64,000 nt of DNA from Lumbricus rubellus. Lineage: Eukaryota; Annelida; Clitellata; Crassiclitellata; Lumbricidae. Each line of letters opens with the position of its first letter. The stretch's first letter is position 1. The stretch lies in assembly GCA_945859605.1 (NCBI GenBank), contig OX243821.1, positions 16,427,758 to 16,491,757 on the forward strand. Reading direction: 5' to 3'. A program made the position numbers and the translations under genes. The notes beneath the pieces were generated by a model. It did no database searches. It had not been told where the DNA came from and saw nothing but the letters and a program-made list of their open reading frames with translations. This document shows positions 1 through 10,159 of the stretch, piece after piece.

Positions 1-1100
1 CATCTCTACGTCCCACTATTGTGCAATGTTGTGCCCCGTTGGTGGCGATGCTGATGATGAAAGACAGACTGAGATGATGTGGATGGGGAGTCGCAGGGGC
101 ACTGCCGCCGCATGCAGCAACTCGGGGCTGGCTCAGCGTTGCCACTCTGAAAAAAAAACCAAGTTGGTCGGTAAAAAACCCAAGAAAACCCAAGTAGTTG
201 CCCAAATCTTCCGAAATTTTCACATTTTTCGTCCGAACAATTTATGATGACCTTTTTTTAGACATCCGGCCAAACTTTTGCGAACATTTTTTCCATTTTG
301 CCGTCCAAAAAATGGCCAAAACTTCAGCTTTTTCCCGAAAAACCCAAGTTTTTCCCGAAAAACCCATTTCCTAAGTTCGGATAAAAAAAACAAGATCTTG
401 TGTAAAAACCCAAGGAGTGGCAACGCTAGGCTGGTTGGTTGGTTGGCAGCGGTGGTGATACACGATTAATCAGTGCTTGTGCCTGCCTGCCTGCCGCCTG
501 CTTGCCGGAGAGATTCGGATGTGGGCAGGGATGCCACTCGTAGCTTTTTCCACCTAGATCTAGGTTTTTTGGCCTTGTTTATGTTTCTTTGGTTTTTTAG
601 TCAGGATCTAACTTTTTATGACGGCGGTTTTTCTGGTTTCTTAAGGTAAAATGAACATTTTGAGGTTTAAAAAAATGTAGAGAAGACGAACAAAAAGTAG
701 AAAGATTTAAGCCTAAACTTTCGGAGCGAAAAACTAAATAAACACCAAAAAGTAGGTTGTTAGAAATTTCAAGTCCAAAAATGTTATGAGTTTCAAATTT
801 CTCAATCTATCATTTTCTAGCCTTTTTCTCTTCCGGATCTGGCCTTTTTAGCATTCAGGGTGGCATCCCTGATCGTGGCACAGAAGTGAGCACATACACA
901 CTGACCTGACATCGGCTTCACATCTTACGACCGTTGTGCAGAGGGAGGATGAGGATGATGATGATGAGGATATTATGAAAACTGAAACGATGAAGGATAG
1001 GATGAGGAGATGGTGACATCCGCACAAATTATTAGACAACGACTTTCTCAAGCGAACAGAATACATAGGTAAGACCTAATAATATGTAGCCTACTTCGCA
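1..1100. other. Upstream flank, no gene recognised
   Basis: No credible coding exon seen. Positions about 190-420 hold a diverged repeat built on CCCGAAAAACCCA-like units and a GATGACCTTTTTTTAGACAT segment. Related segments occur near 3310-3400 and, inverted, near 51750-51870, so this looks like a dispersed repeat. Confidence 0.5.
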
Positions 1101-1106
1101 GTTGCT

Positions 1107-1515
<409 letters not shown>

Positions 1516-1539
1516 ACTGAAAGATGGTGTGTCATAACA

Positions 1540-1900
1540 GAGAAGATTTTTGTCACCCTCCTCTTTTATCCACGCTTGAGACTGGCTCTATATGAGTCGT
1601 TTGTTGGATGACTGGTGTCCTACGACACTTCGCTATAGTTTTAATCACCAATCAAAGACCTTAGAAATTATATTTATGAGGAAAGTTGCATTATAGACAA
1701 TAGAAAGTAAACCTTTGTTATGAGTACAATGTTAGCATCCAGCGATATTATTGTTTCTTTTTTTCTCGTGACCTGTACCTGGATGCAGTAGTTTGTCATC
1801 CAAGAAATAAACAAACGACGATGCTACTGTAGCAAAGGTGATCATCGTCTCCCTCCTCCTTTGTCTAGAATTGAGACTGGCTCTCCTATAATAGGCTCTC
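1540..1900. repeat. Dispersed repeat fragments (GAGACTGGCTCT type)
   Basis: Two diverged copies (about 1545-1600 and 1840-1895) of a segment with a CCTCCT run followed by TTGAGACTGGCTCT. Related copies lie at 5815-5880 (plus) and 23080-23165 (inverted). Class unknown. Confidence 0.45.
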
Positions 1901-1969
1901 CGCTCCCTTCCCCATGACTGCTGAACCTTTCTATCGTCTTCTCGAGTCTTTTCTTTTCGCCCAGGCTTG

Positions 1970-2190
1970 GGTTGAGAGCGCCTCTGAGTAGGTATCTTGA
2001 AGGGGCGCTAAATAGATTCATGTGATTGATTGATTGACTGATTGATTGACTGATTGATTGATTGACTGATTGATTGATTGGCTGATTGATTGAATGACTG
2101 GCTGATTGATTAATTGACTGATTGATTGATAGATCGACTGGTTGAATGATTGATTGATCGATCGATCCATCAATTTATTGATTGATTGAT
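1970..2190. repeat. SINE/LINE-type 3' end followed by (TGAT/TGAC)n
   Basis: GAGCGCCTCTGAGTAGG and CTTGAAGGGGCGCTA match the 3' end of the SINE family at 28971-29186. A tetranucleotide TGAT/TGAC array to about 2190 follows, which fits a retroposon tail expanded into a microsatellite. Confidence 0.7.
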
Positions 2191-2655
2191 TTGGGAAGTG
2201 GCCTATACGGATAATGACGGAATGCTTCGCACACTTGATAGCTTGTAGTATAGGATTACAGCAGTAGTAGTATTATATTACGTTACATTACCAGTTTGTA
2301 CCGTTTTTCTTAAGTTAAAGAGGCGCTAGGCTTATGATAAATTCAAAACTAATCGCAGAAATTCACATCCCATTACACCATTATACATTACACGTTTGTT
2401 GTGTGTTTTCGCACCGAAACTGCATGACGAGGGAGAGAGAGAGAGAGATGGTTTTCCGGTATTTTGTTGTGTTATCGATAAGTGGAAATGCTCAGCGTTG
2501 TCCATGCTATTTCCGATACAGGCCATACGTCTATTACGTCCGCGCCGCCATCGCCATCGCCTGCCCAGCGTTTACCCGGTGACGAATAGACAGGTTCGGA
2601 TGTCTCCCGCAAATTCCGTTGTGGTTTCCTGTTTCAGAATTTCGTTCGTTATCTG

Positions 2656-2878
2656 GGGCACGGTGGTGTAGTGGGTATGTTCGTAGCCTTGCAGGCGGAG
2701 AGTTGCAGGTTCGAATCCACCTCAAGTCACCACGTAGGGATGGATGTTGGGCAAGTCCTTCGCTCGCAGTTGCTCAGCGCTTCGGCGTGAAACTCCGATG
2801 CAGTGTCCGCTCTGTAGTCGGGTGAGCTTCTGAGTAAGGAGCTTGAAGGGACGCTATAGCAAGTACATATACATACAA
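2656..2878 (+). mobile_element. tRNA-derived SINE copy
   Basis: Pol III A-box-like segment (GGTGGTGTAGTGGG) and B box (GGTTCGAATCC) are followed by the family body (GGGCAAGTCCTTCGCTC, CAGCGCTTCGGCGTGAAA) and the GAAGGGACGCTATA 3' end with an ACATAC tail. Aligns by eye along its full length with the copy at 28971. Confidence 0.9.
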
Positions 2879-3074
2879 ACATGCATAGGCTACACGTAAA
2901 ACAAAGTCAAATGCAGCCTAAATAGATGGCCATCATAAGAACATAGTTATTGTTGGATTTAGGCATACATGTATGTGTGTTATTTTAAAACATTTTTACT
3001 TCTGATTTCCTCGATAGATGACGTAGGTTTACCAAAGTCAGTAACTGTCATGCGCTTAGCGGTTTTTTCTAAAA

Positions 3075-3110
3075 TGTGTGTGTGTGTGTGCGTGCATGGG
3101 TGTGTGTTCG
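3075..3110. repeat. (GT)n microsatellite
   Basis: Short GT run with GC interruptions. Confidence 0.8.
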
Positions 3111-3173
3111 ATGTATCGTCTTTTATGGTCAACCAACTACACTGGCTTCCTCTCCGTGTCCACATCCAATGTG

Positions 3174-3514
3174 CATGGGCGGAGTTCGACATGGGCGGAA
3201 ACCTAGGCGGAGACTTGGGGGGACGAACAAGTGACCGAAGGAAAGAGTGAGATTTTTCTGACGGACGAACTGACTGAGTGCCGCAAAAAGTTTCCATCTT
3301 TTTCCGGAAAATTTATGACGACCTTTTTTAGTCATCTGGCCAAAAAGTAAAGAAAATTTTCAATTTTCACCGCCAAAATGTTGATGACCTTTTTTTGTCT
3401 TGACGCTCAACGATTGGGGTGGGGGGGGGGGCATATGCATGGGCCATTCCTCCAACACCAAGAAAATATGGGGAGGGGACCGTTCCCCTCTATCCCCCTA
3501 GGTCTCCGCCCATG
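3174..3514. mobile_element. Possible diverged CATGGGCGGAG MITE
   Basis: Starts CATGGGCGGAGTT and ends CTCCGCCCATG, like the intact element at 48413-48569. No matching 8-bp flanks are visible, so it may be rearranged or composite. The interior holds two GACCTTTTTT(T)AGTC-type units also seen near 250 and 51770. Confidence 0.4.
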
Positions 3515-3777
3515 GTCCTCGAGGCCGCACTGGGTTTTGTGCTAAAATAATATCTCCCGATGGTGTCTTATAATTAGTTTTCTTCTTTCTGCATCTTCTC
3601 AAAGACCTCTCTGTTCCCTGGACACATTAAAATGCAGATAGCAATTGGTCGATCATTATACAATATCATTGTCTTATATTTACTTAGGGTCATATAATTA
3701 CATAATTATATATACATGTATCTTACTTATCTTATCTTATCTTACTTTGCTATGACTCAATCCAGATCCTTGTCTGA

Positions 3778-3968
3778 CAGGGTTGTTTTTAAGGAATTTT
3801 TAGAACTGCACAACCCCTTCTTTCCCTTCCCATCCTCCATGGTAAATTACTTCCAATCGATGGACAGTATGTCATTTTTTAAACTGTACACAGAAGTGCT
3901 TCTACAACTGAACGAATCCATTTAGAACTGCACAATTTGTGTACAACTGCACGTTAAAAAAGACCTAC
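3778..3968 (+). mobile_element. hAT-type MITE, family A
   Basis: Starts CAGGGTTGTTTTTAAGGAA and contains the family segments AGAACTGCACAACC, CCATGGTAAATTACTTCCAA and CCATTTAGAACTGCACA, ending near GCACGTTAAAAAAG. The far end is diverged (GACCTA). Six other copies are in the window. Confidence 0.85.
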
Positions 3969-4054
3969 CTTTTCATCAATATACATGTTTACCTATCTCT
4001 CTCTATCTTTGGAACATACCGGTACGCTGTCTTGCCAGATATTCGATCTCAAAT

Positions 4055-4196
4055 TCTAGCTGGTACTTCCTCTTTCTCATTTCTTTTCTCAAAACCTATT
4101 TCTTTTCTCGTGGCTTTGCGCACTGGGAGCGTCTCTGAACGGTTCACCCTAGTTGAGGCGCTCTATAAATGTTTTTACACAATACAAAACTTGTGT
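4055..4196 (+). mobile_element. 5'-truncated LINE 3' end
   Basis: Matches the tail of the LINE fragment at 30040-30395: CTTTTCTCAAAACCT, GCGCACTGGGAGCG, CTCTGAACGGTTCACCCTA, GAGGCGCT.TATAAATG, then an ACAATAC tail. Only the terminal coding and 3' region remain. Confidence 0.75.
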
Positions 4197-4654
4197 ACCG
4201 GGTGTGTATAGTTAAACGGTTCGGTCAAGGCTGTTTGAAGCTGGCTGTGTTATGTCAATGGCTGTATTATCGTTTAAATGCGTTTAACATTCATAGGCCT
4301 ATTCATCACGATATCAATTATTCAAGGACTCTCTGGTTAATTCTTGGTAGGCTATATCACGTGAAGCTTACACGGTCTGTCGTCAGACCTTGCAACCTGG
4401 GAAGTTTGCTGATGTAGGCTATTGTTTAAATCCAGGATCGCTGAGGTTTCGAGGACAATAATATTATTATTCGAAATAATTGTTTGAGTAGGTCTATGTG
4501 TTTATGAAAATATGAGCAATGCAGGTTGTGTCACTTGCGAGCCTTGCGTTTACTTAGACGAATTGGAGCTTTCTTATTGTCACTGTGGATAAAGTGTGGC
4601 ACTCGGGATGACGGGACAAAAGCAATTTGGGGAACCACTTGCCTCGCACGAACA

Positions 4655-4708
4655 CACACACACACACATATATATATGCATGTATAATGTATATATATAT
4701 ATATATGT
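4655..4708. repeat. (AC)n/(AT)n microsatellite
   Basis: ACAC run passing into ATAT. The neighbouring mariner-type element has its TA target at the edge of this AT tract. Confidence 0.85.
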
Positions 4709-4709
4709 A

Positions 4710-4912
4710 CAGGGTGCGCAAAAAGGCCCCCACGGTGGGTGTCCTCGCTAAAAGTGATATAACTTTTGTTGTGTTTGAAATATGTTGATGAAATCTGGCC
4801 ATCATGTGTAGATATGAATTGTCTTTACGCCTGTAAAATTTCATTTCGAAATTTTCACTTCTGGCCAAGATATCGGCAAAACCCTAGGGGAGGTCTTGTT
4901 TGGCGTACCCTG
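4710..4912. mobile_element. Mariner-like MITE
   Basis: Flanked by TA on both sides. Inverted ends read CAGGGTGCGCAAAA (left) and, on the complement of the right end, CAGGGTACGCCAAA. At 203 bp it is too short for a transposase. TA target sites and CAGGGT ends fit the Tc1/mariner superfamily. Confidence 0.75.
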
Positions 4913-5284
4913 TATACTATTAGAAAGAACCGTTAAGCGTCCACGTTTAGTCGTCAGTGGTTCTTACAGTCTGTATACACATCTTCTGAGTCACTTAAAA
5001 CCACGTTATGTAGGTCTTCAACGCTTTGTATCTCATTACCCATGGCTGCTATGGACTCGACCTCTCAGGCTGGCTGAAGGGATTGCCCGCCTTCATCTAC
5101 CTAAAGAAGTATACACATTCCTAAAAGGGGGTCGTCCATAAAGGACGTCCTCATCCGGGGACCTGACGGAGATGTCTCTGCCAATGCGGACGTCCGCGTT
5201 TGTAATTGGTGTATGCAGTTATCTTAATGCAGCCTACAGTGTCATAGATCACTACTCCGATACCAACACCAGTATACGTTCAGT

Positions 5285-5605
5285 CACAAACACACACGGA
5301 CACACATGCACACGCACACACACACACAAACACAGATGCACACACAAACACACACGTACGCACACACTCATGCATGCACACACGTACAGACGCACACACT
5401 AAGCACACACACACAAACACACATGTACGCACACACTCATGCATGGTCACACGTACACGCGCACACACTAAGCAAACACACAAACACACACACAAATACA
5501 CACGCACACACGTTCACAGACACGCACACAAATACACACATAAATACAAACACACACAAATACACACACAAACACACACACACACACACAAACACACAAA
5601 TAAAG
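5285..5605. repeat. AC-rich compound repeat
   Basis: ACAC runs interrupted by AA, GT and GC dinucleotides. A longer unit with ACGTACGCACACACTCATGCATG occurs twice (about 5355 and 5425). Confidence 0.95.
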
Positions 5606-5947
5606 ATTAAACAAACATACACATACTAGGACCCAAACAAACTAAAAAGGCTAACATATCCATGACCAGATAGGTACCTAATCTGGGCCTTGGACTCATT
5701 GAACCAGGCAGGAACGCAAAGGGTTAAGGAGCGTGATGACATTTTACGGACAGAAGTATAATTATTATAGTCTCGCTTTCGACAATGAGGCAGTGCGATA
5801 AAAAAGATATATCGTTAGTGTCGCCCTCCTCCATAGCCCAGGCTTGGGACTGGCACTAGATAACGGACGGAGTCGTGTAGATTAGTCCTAAGTAGGTCAC
5901 TGTTGCGGACGTCCACGTATTGTTATGCAGACCTGAAATAAGCCGAT

Positions 5948-6052
5948 GTACATGCTATGCTATGCTATGCTATGCTGTGCTATGCTGTGCTATGCTATGC
6001 TATGCTATGCTATGCTATGCTGTGCTATGCTATGCTATGCTATGCTATGCTA
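5948..6052. repeat. (CTATG)n pentanucleotide satellite
   Basis: About 20 units of GCTAT/GCTGT. Confidence 0.95.
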
Positions 6053-6179
6053 CTGCAGGATGAGATGTTGATACAGGTGGTTGCAGCTGTGTTGCTGTTG
6101 TTGTTTTTGTTATTAATTAGTTAGCGGCTGTGTAGCCGGATGCTTCTTACATAGAAATGCTTGTGTATTATGTGGTTTG

Positions 6180-6620
6180 TGCTGTGAGTTTGTGTGCGTG
6201 TGTGTGCATGTGTGTCTGCGTGCGTGCTTGTCTTTGCGTGGTTTGTTTTTGCGTGTTTGTTTGTGTGTTTGTGTGTTTGCGTGTGTTTGAGTGTGCGTGC
6301 CTTTGTGTGTGTTTGTGGGTGTATGCGTGTGTGTGTATGTAGGTGCTTATGGGAGCATGTGTGTTTGTATGCATGTGTTTGTATGTGTTTGTATGCGTGT
6401 TTATGTGTGTGCCTTTGTGTGTTTGTGTGCCTGTCTCTGTGTGTTTGTGGCTGTGTACATGTGTAGGTGCTTATGGGATCATGTGTGTTTGTGTGCATGT
6501 ATGTGTTTGATGTGTGTGTGTGTGTTTGTTTGTTTGTGCGTGTGTGGTTTTGTGTGTGTTTATACGTGCATATGTATGCATGTGCATGCGTGTGTTTGTG
6601 TTTGCATGTGGGTTTGTTTT
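6180..6620. repeat. GT-rich compound repeat
   Basis: GTGTGTTTGTGTG-type repeats with a longer period: GTAGGTGCTTATGGGA recurs near 6340 and 6463. Cys/Val and His/Thr open frames here are artefacts. Confidence 0.95.
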
Positions 6621-6954
6621 TGTGTAAACTAATTCTATACATTCTGCGCATGTCTGATGCTGAATGCGGATTAAGCTGAAATGTTTGTGGCAGATTGATA
6701 ATAATAATATTTGTGACAGATGAATCCTCAACAGAAAGCTGCTCTACAGCCCACTCCAAGTTCTATTCTAACCACTGAAACGTTTCAAATAATTGAGCTT
6801 TTGAAGATGCATACTTCGTATAGCAATGAAATACTATAATAATAATTAGGAATTAGGCCTATTGCTTACCGTTAGGTTCGGTACGTATTTTACCAGGTCG
6901 ATTCAGGCTTTTTACTTATCTTCCTGACTTGCCTTCATTTACATTGTACTTTCT

Positions 6955-7195
6955 ATTCTTGCCTTCCTATTCTTACCTTCTTATTCTTACTTTCCTAGTC
7001 CTATCTTCCTATTCTTACCTTCCTATTCTTACCTTCCTATTCTTATCTTCCTAATCTTATCTTCCTATTCTTACCTTCCTATTCTTACCTTCATGTTCTT
7101 ACCTTCGAATTCTTACCTTTCTATTCATGTACCTTCATGTTCTTACCTTCCAATTCTTACCTTTCTATTCATATACCTTCTTAACTCCTACTCGT
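6955..7195. repeat. 14-bp minisatellite
   Basis: Tandem units of CTTACCTTCCTATT with substitutions, about 16 copies. Confidence 0.9.
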
Positions 7196-7431
7196 ATACC
7201 TTTCTTTTAATACCTTCCATGTTCTACATTACATTGTGGGGATACGTTTCACTTTTGTATTTGAATTTTTCACTTGGGTGACCTTCCCCAGCGGGATGTC
7301 CATCCCTTTAGGGCCCCCCTTTGTAGCCAATGCACGTATATTTTCTACTTTTGCTGTCATCTTGTTTTCTGGTTGCAACAAAGTGAATTGATTGATTGAT
7401 TGATTGATTGAATATTTCTGTTGTTTTTCAG

Positions 7432-7528
7432 ATAAGCATTGATTGCACGATCACGAGACTTCATCTTCCAATGATGAATCATTGGAAGAAATGTCTTCAG
7501 TGCTGGATTCCAGTCTCAAAGAAGAACG
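7432..7528 (+). CDS. Candidate Gab upstream exon
   Basis: A 97-nt block follows TTGTTTTTCAG and ends at a GTGAGA donor. Read in phase 0 it is open (32 codons plus one base) and joins in phase to the exon at 14421. A second frame reads more protein-like (rich in Ser, Glu and Asp, with SNDESLEEMSSVLDSS) but would not join in phase without another exon. I cannot align either reading to Gab proteins, so the exon call rests on splice signals and phase only. Confidence 0.35.
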
Positions 7529-7615
7529 GTGAGACTAGTCAGTTACTACTTACTAGCTGCAGAGATCCGTTATAGTTTAGCATCAGGAAGTAATTCCGAA
7601 GTATACGGTACTCAT

Positions 7616-8818
7616 CAGGGGCGGATCCAGGATTTCTGGTTAGGGGGGGCGTAAATACTACCAACACAATCTCGTATATATGTAGGCTATATATATATAT
7701 ACATATAGAGTGCTTAAAGTGTAAAAAAAGTGCCAGGACGCTGTATTGTAGGCCTGATTGGTCGTCAGTGGCGGCGCCGAATGCGGGAAGTTGCGAGTGC
7801 CGAAGGCACGAAGCCCATCCCGACTAGGGGGTCTGAGGGAGCGTCGTAAGCTCCCCCAGCGGGGTCTGGGGCGGAGCCCCAGCGACCAGCGCATTTTTGG
7901 CTGTGTCGACCTCAAATGGAGCCATTTTAGGCTCTTGTTTGCCAGCAATTTGTGAACGATAAAGTCGCGAAAACTTCAAGAATAAGTGGTTTTTCAGTGT
8001 CGCAAGCTACCAGGATAACAATAAAAATCAAAATGTTATTGTAAAAGAGAAAAGGTTTTGTTTTGTCTTTACCGTAAGCTGCCCCAGTGGGGTCTGGGGC
8101 GGAGCCCCAGCGACCAGCGCATTTTTGGCTGTGTCGACCTCAAATGGAGCCATTTTTAGGCAGTCATGGCCGGTGTCGTCCGTAACTGCATGGACGGCGT
8201 CCATGCAGTCATGGACGACCGTGCTGGCCAAATAAGTCATAGGACGGCGTCCTGCCTCGAAAATAAATGCCAGGACGCCGTCCATGGCCGTCCTGCCACA
8301 CTTTAAGCCCTGGAGTAGGCCTAGTTCTATATCCTTGATTTGCTTTTGTCCATAAGATCGGCAGCTGAACGCTTTCGGCAGCTATGATCAGCACGACGAA
8401 TTTCAAAATTATAATGATAATCATATGCCATCTTTTGAGATTTAGGCCTAAGATAGTCTTATGTCTTACCAACGGCAGTCGGCTTATTCGCGAATGATAA
8501 AACTGCTTGTTTAAGCCGTTTTGACGGCGGACGACTCGACATATTTTTTAATTGACCAATTTCTATTTAGCCTACGTAAATTTTGTCTGTACATGAACTT
8601 CGTGAATGACGTCACGGCAAAAGTCATTGGTCACGTGGGTAACGTCTGCTAGCAACTCAGGTAAGTAGGTAAGAGAGCTCCGGTAAGAGAGCTCCATTCT
8701 GCCGGTCCAGCTACTTCGAGCATCCTATTCCCAAATTGCAATTATATTAGTTTTAGGTCAGTTCGGCAGGTTTAGGGGGGGCGTACGCCGGCTCCGCCCC
8801 CCCCTGAATCCGCGCCTG
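7616..8818. mobile_element. hAT-like non-autonomous element, 1.2 kb
   Basis: Inverted ends: CAGGGGCGGATCCAGGATT at left and, on the complement of the right end, CAGGCGCGGATTCAGG. The pentamer CTCAT flanks both sides. An 84-bp direct repeat (GTCTGGGGCGGAGCCCC, GTGTCGACCTCAAATGGAGC) lies at about 7851-7932 and 8078-8161. Several GGACGGCGTCC palindromes lie between 8190 and 8300. No transposase is visible. Confidence 0.65.
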
Positions 8819-8879
8819 CTCATGAATATTCATGAGGACCTTTATAAATATGCATGTAGCTGTTTAACAACACACTATT

Positions 8880-9044
8880 TAAATGTGTTGCATAATTGTA
8901 TTCGATTGTTTTGAAATGTGTTGTATTGTTTCGACTGTATTGTACTATATATTGTGTTGTGTTGTATTGTATTCTACTGTATTGTGTCGCGTTATTTTGT
9001 GCTGTGTTGTATTAAACTGTATTATATTGCGTTTATTGTGTTCT
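8880..9044. repeat. TTGTATT-rich low-complexity DNA
   Basis: Irregular TGTATTG/TGTGTTG repeats up to the retrotransposon insertion point. Similar sequence resumes at 14195 beyond the element. Confidence 0.8.
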
Positions 9045-9049
9045 ATTAT
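9045..9049. repeat. Target-site duplication ATTAT (left)
   Basis: ATTAT abuts the LTR and is repeated at 14195-14199 after the other LTR: a 5-bp duplication typical of LTR-element integration. Confidence 0.9.
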
Positions 9050-9557
9050 TGTCACCCCCTCTTTATATCCGAGCGTTGACCTCACCAGTCTCTTCGGTAG
9101 CTTCTATATTTCCTCAGTGGCCTAAACCTACCCCTACTGATTTAACTGATTCGAATCTACTGTCTAGGTAAAGCTCTACAGTAATTCCTTATTCTACTTC
9201 AACGACAACGATGATAGGTTTTCCAAAGTATATTATCATCAACTTCAACATAAAACGTAACAGCAGCAAACAACACGATAATGTCTATCCTTGCATTATC
9301 ATAGCAACAACGTCTCTTCTCTACGACAACTAATCAACTACTACTACAGTTATCACAGCCTAAACTCGTGACTCATTCCTCAGACGCTCATTCCTTCTTT
9401 CAATCCGCCGTCTTCCAGACAGTGGTTCAGACAATCGGCCAGACAGTCGTCTCAAAAACCCGCGCCTAAACGCACCTGTGCACTTTGGCCCGTTTCGTCG
9501 CTGGCGTACACGCGACCGACCGGCCGCTGTACTAGGCCTACATAAAATACGCTTACA
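9050..9557 (-). repeat. 3' LTR
   Basis: Reads TGTAAGCG...TGACA on the minus strand. Identical by eye to 13687-14194 over 508 bp. Confidence 0.95.
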
Positions 9558-9580
9558 TTACCTCTTTCCTTTCTTTTAAA
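9558..9580 (-). other. Polypurine tract
   Basis: The minus strand reads AAAAGAAAGGAAAGAGGTAA immediately before the 3' LTR, the expected place for the plus-strand primer. Confidence 0.85.
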
Positions 9581-9671
9581 GAGAGCTAATTATCTTTAAA
9601 AATTAGCGAACGTCCATTAGTTATACAATACTAACAATTCTTACACTAAATGCATCATAAAATATCTTACA

Positions 9672-10127
9672 CTACAATCTAGATAAACAGTCAGCTACTA
9701 CATTCAGCTTTCCTTTCTTATAGTTTAACAGAATGTCAAAATTTTGTAATGATAAAGACCATCTGACTAACTTAGCAGATTTCGACATTGATTCAGTCAA
9801 ATAAACTAAAGGATTGTGATCTGTAAACACATTAATCTTAGATCCAATAACGATTTCTTTCAATTTGTTTAAAGCCCATATGATTGCATAGGCTTCCTTC
9901 TCAATCGTCGCCCATCTCCTCTGGGTATCTGTCAGTTTCTGACTGATAAATGAAACGGGAAGTTCTGTCCCTTCACTGTCCACTTGTGACAACACAGCTC
10001 CCACAGCAAAATCGCTGCTATCACAATACAAATTAAATGGTTTACCAACCTCAAACATATATAAAATCACATTATGCAATCTGATCTGTTTCAGCAACAA
10101 TTCTAAATGTCTTAAAAGAATGTCCAT
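9672..10127 (-). CDS. Retrotransposon RT tail and RNase H fragment
   Basis: About 151 codons. The first 15 or so residues (HLELLLKQI) look like the end of a reverse transcriptase palm/thumb. They run directly into a gypsy-type RNase H: YCDSSDFAVGAVLSQ (catalytic Asp), WATIEKEAYAIIWAL (catalytic Glu), FTDHNPLVYL (catalytic Asp), ending VVADCLSRL and stop. It lies in a different frame from the gag-type ORF, starting 32 nt past that ORF's stop. The RT catalytic core is absent, so the fragment is a deletion remnant. Its place beside the 3' LTR is the key sign of Gmr1-like order. Confidence 0.9.
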   Translation of the reverse strand: MDILLRHLELLLKQIRLHNVILYMFEVGKPFNLYCDSSDFAVGAVLSQVDSEGTELPVSFISQKLTDTQRRWATIEKEAYAIIWALNKLKEIVIGSKINVFTDHNPLVYLTESMSKSAKLVRWSLSLQNFDILLNYKKGKLNVVADCLSRL

Positions 10128-10159
10128 TCAAATGATTAGGACAATTATCAAAATGTACT

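Noticed and set aside
2334..2825. Small proteins near 2.4-2.8 kb
   Set aside because: The frames overlap a SINE and a GAGA repeat; no homology or splice support.
4896..5141. 81-residue plus-strand protein
   Set aside because: Starts inside a mariner-type MITE and has no recognisable domain.
5280..6759. His/Thr-rich and Cys/Val-rich proteins
   Set aside because: AC and GT repeats read in frame.
6955..7195. CRISPR-like repeat array
   Set aside because: Contiguous 14-bp tandem units without spacers, in an animal-type genome: a minisatellite.
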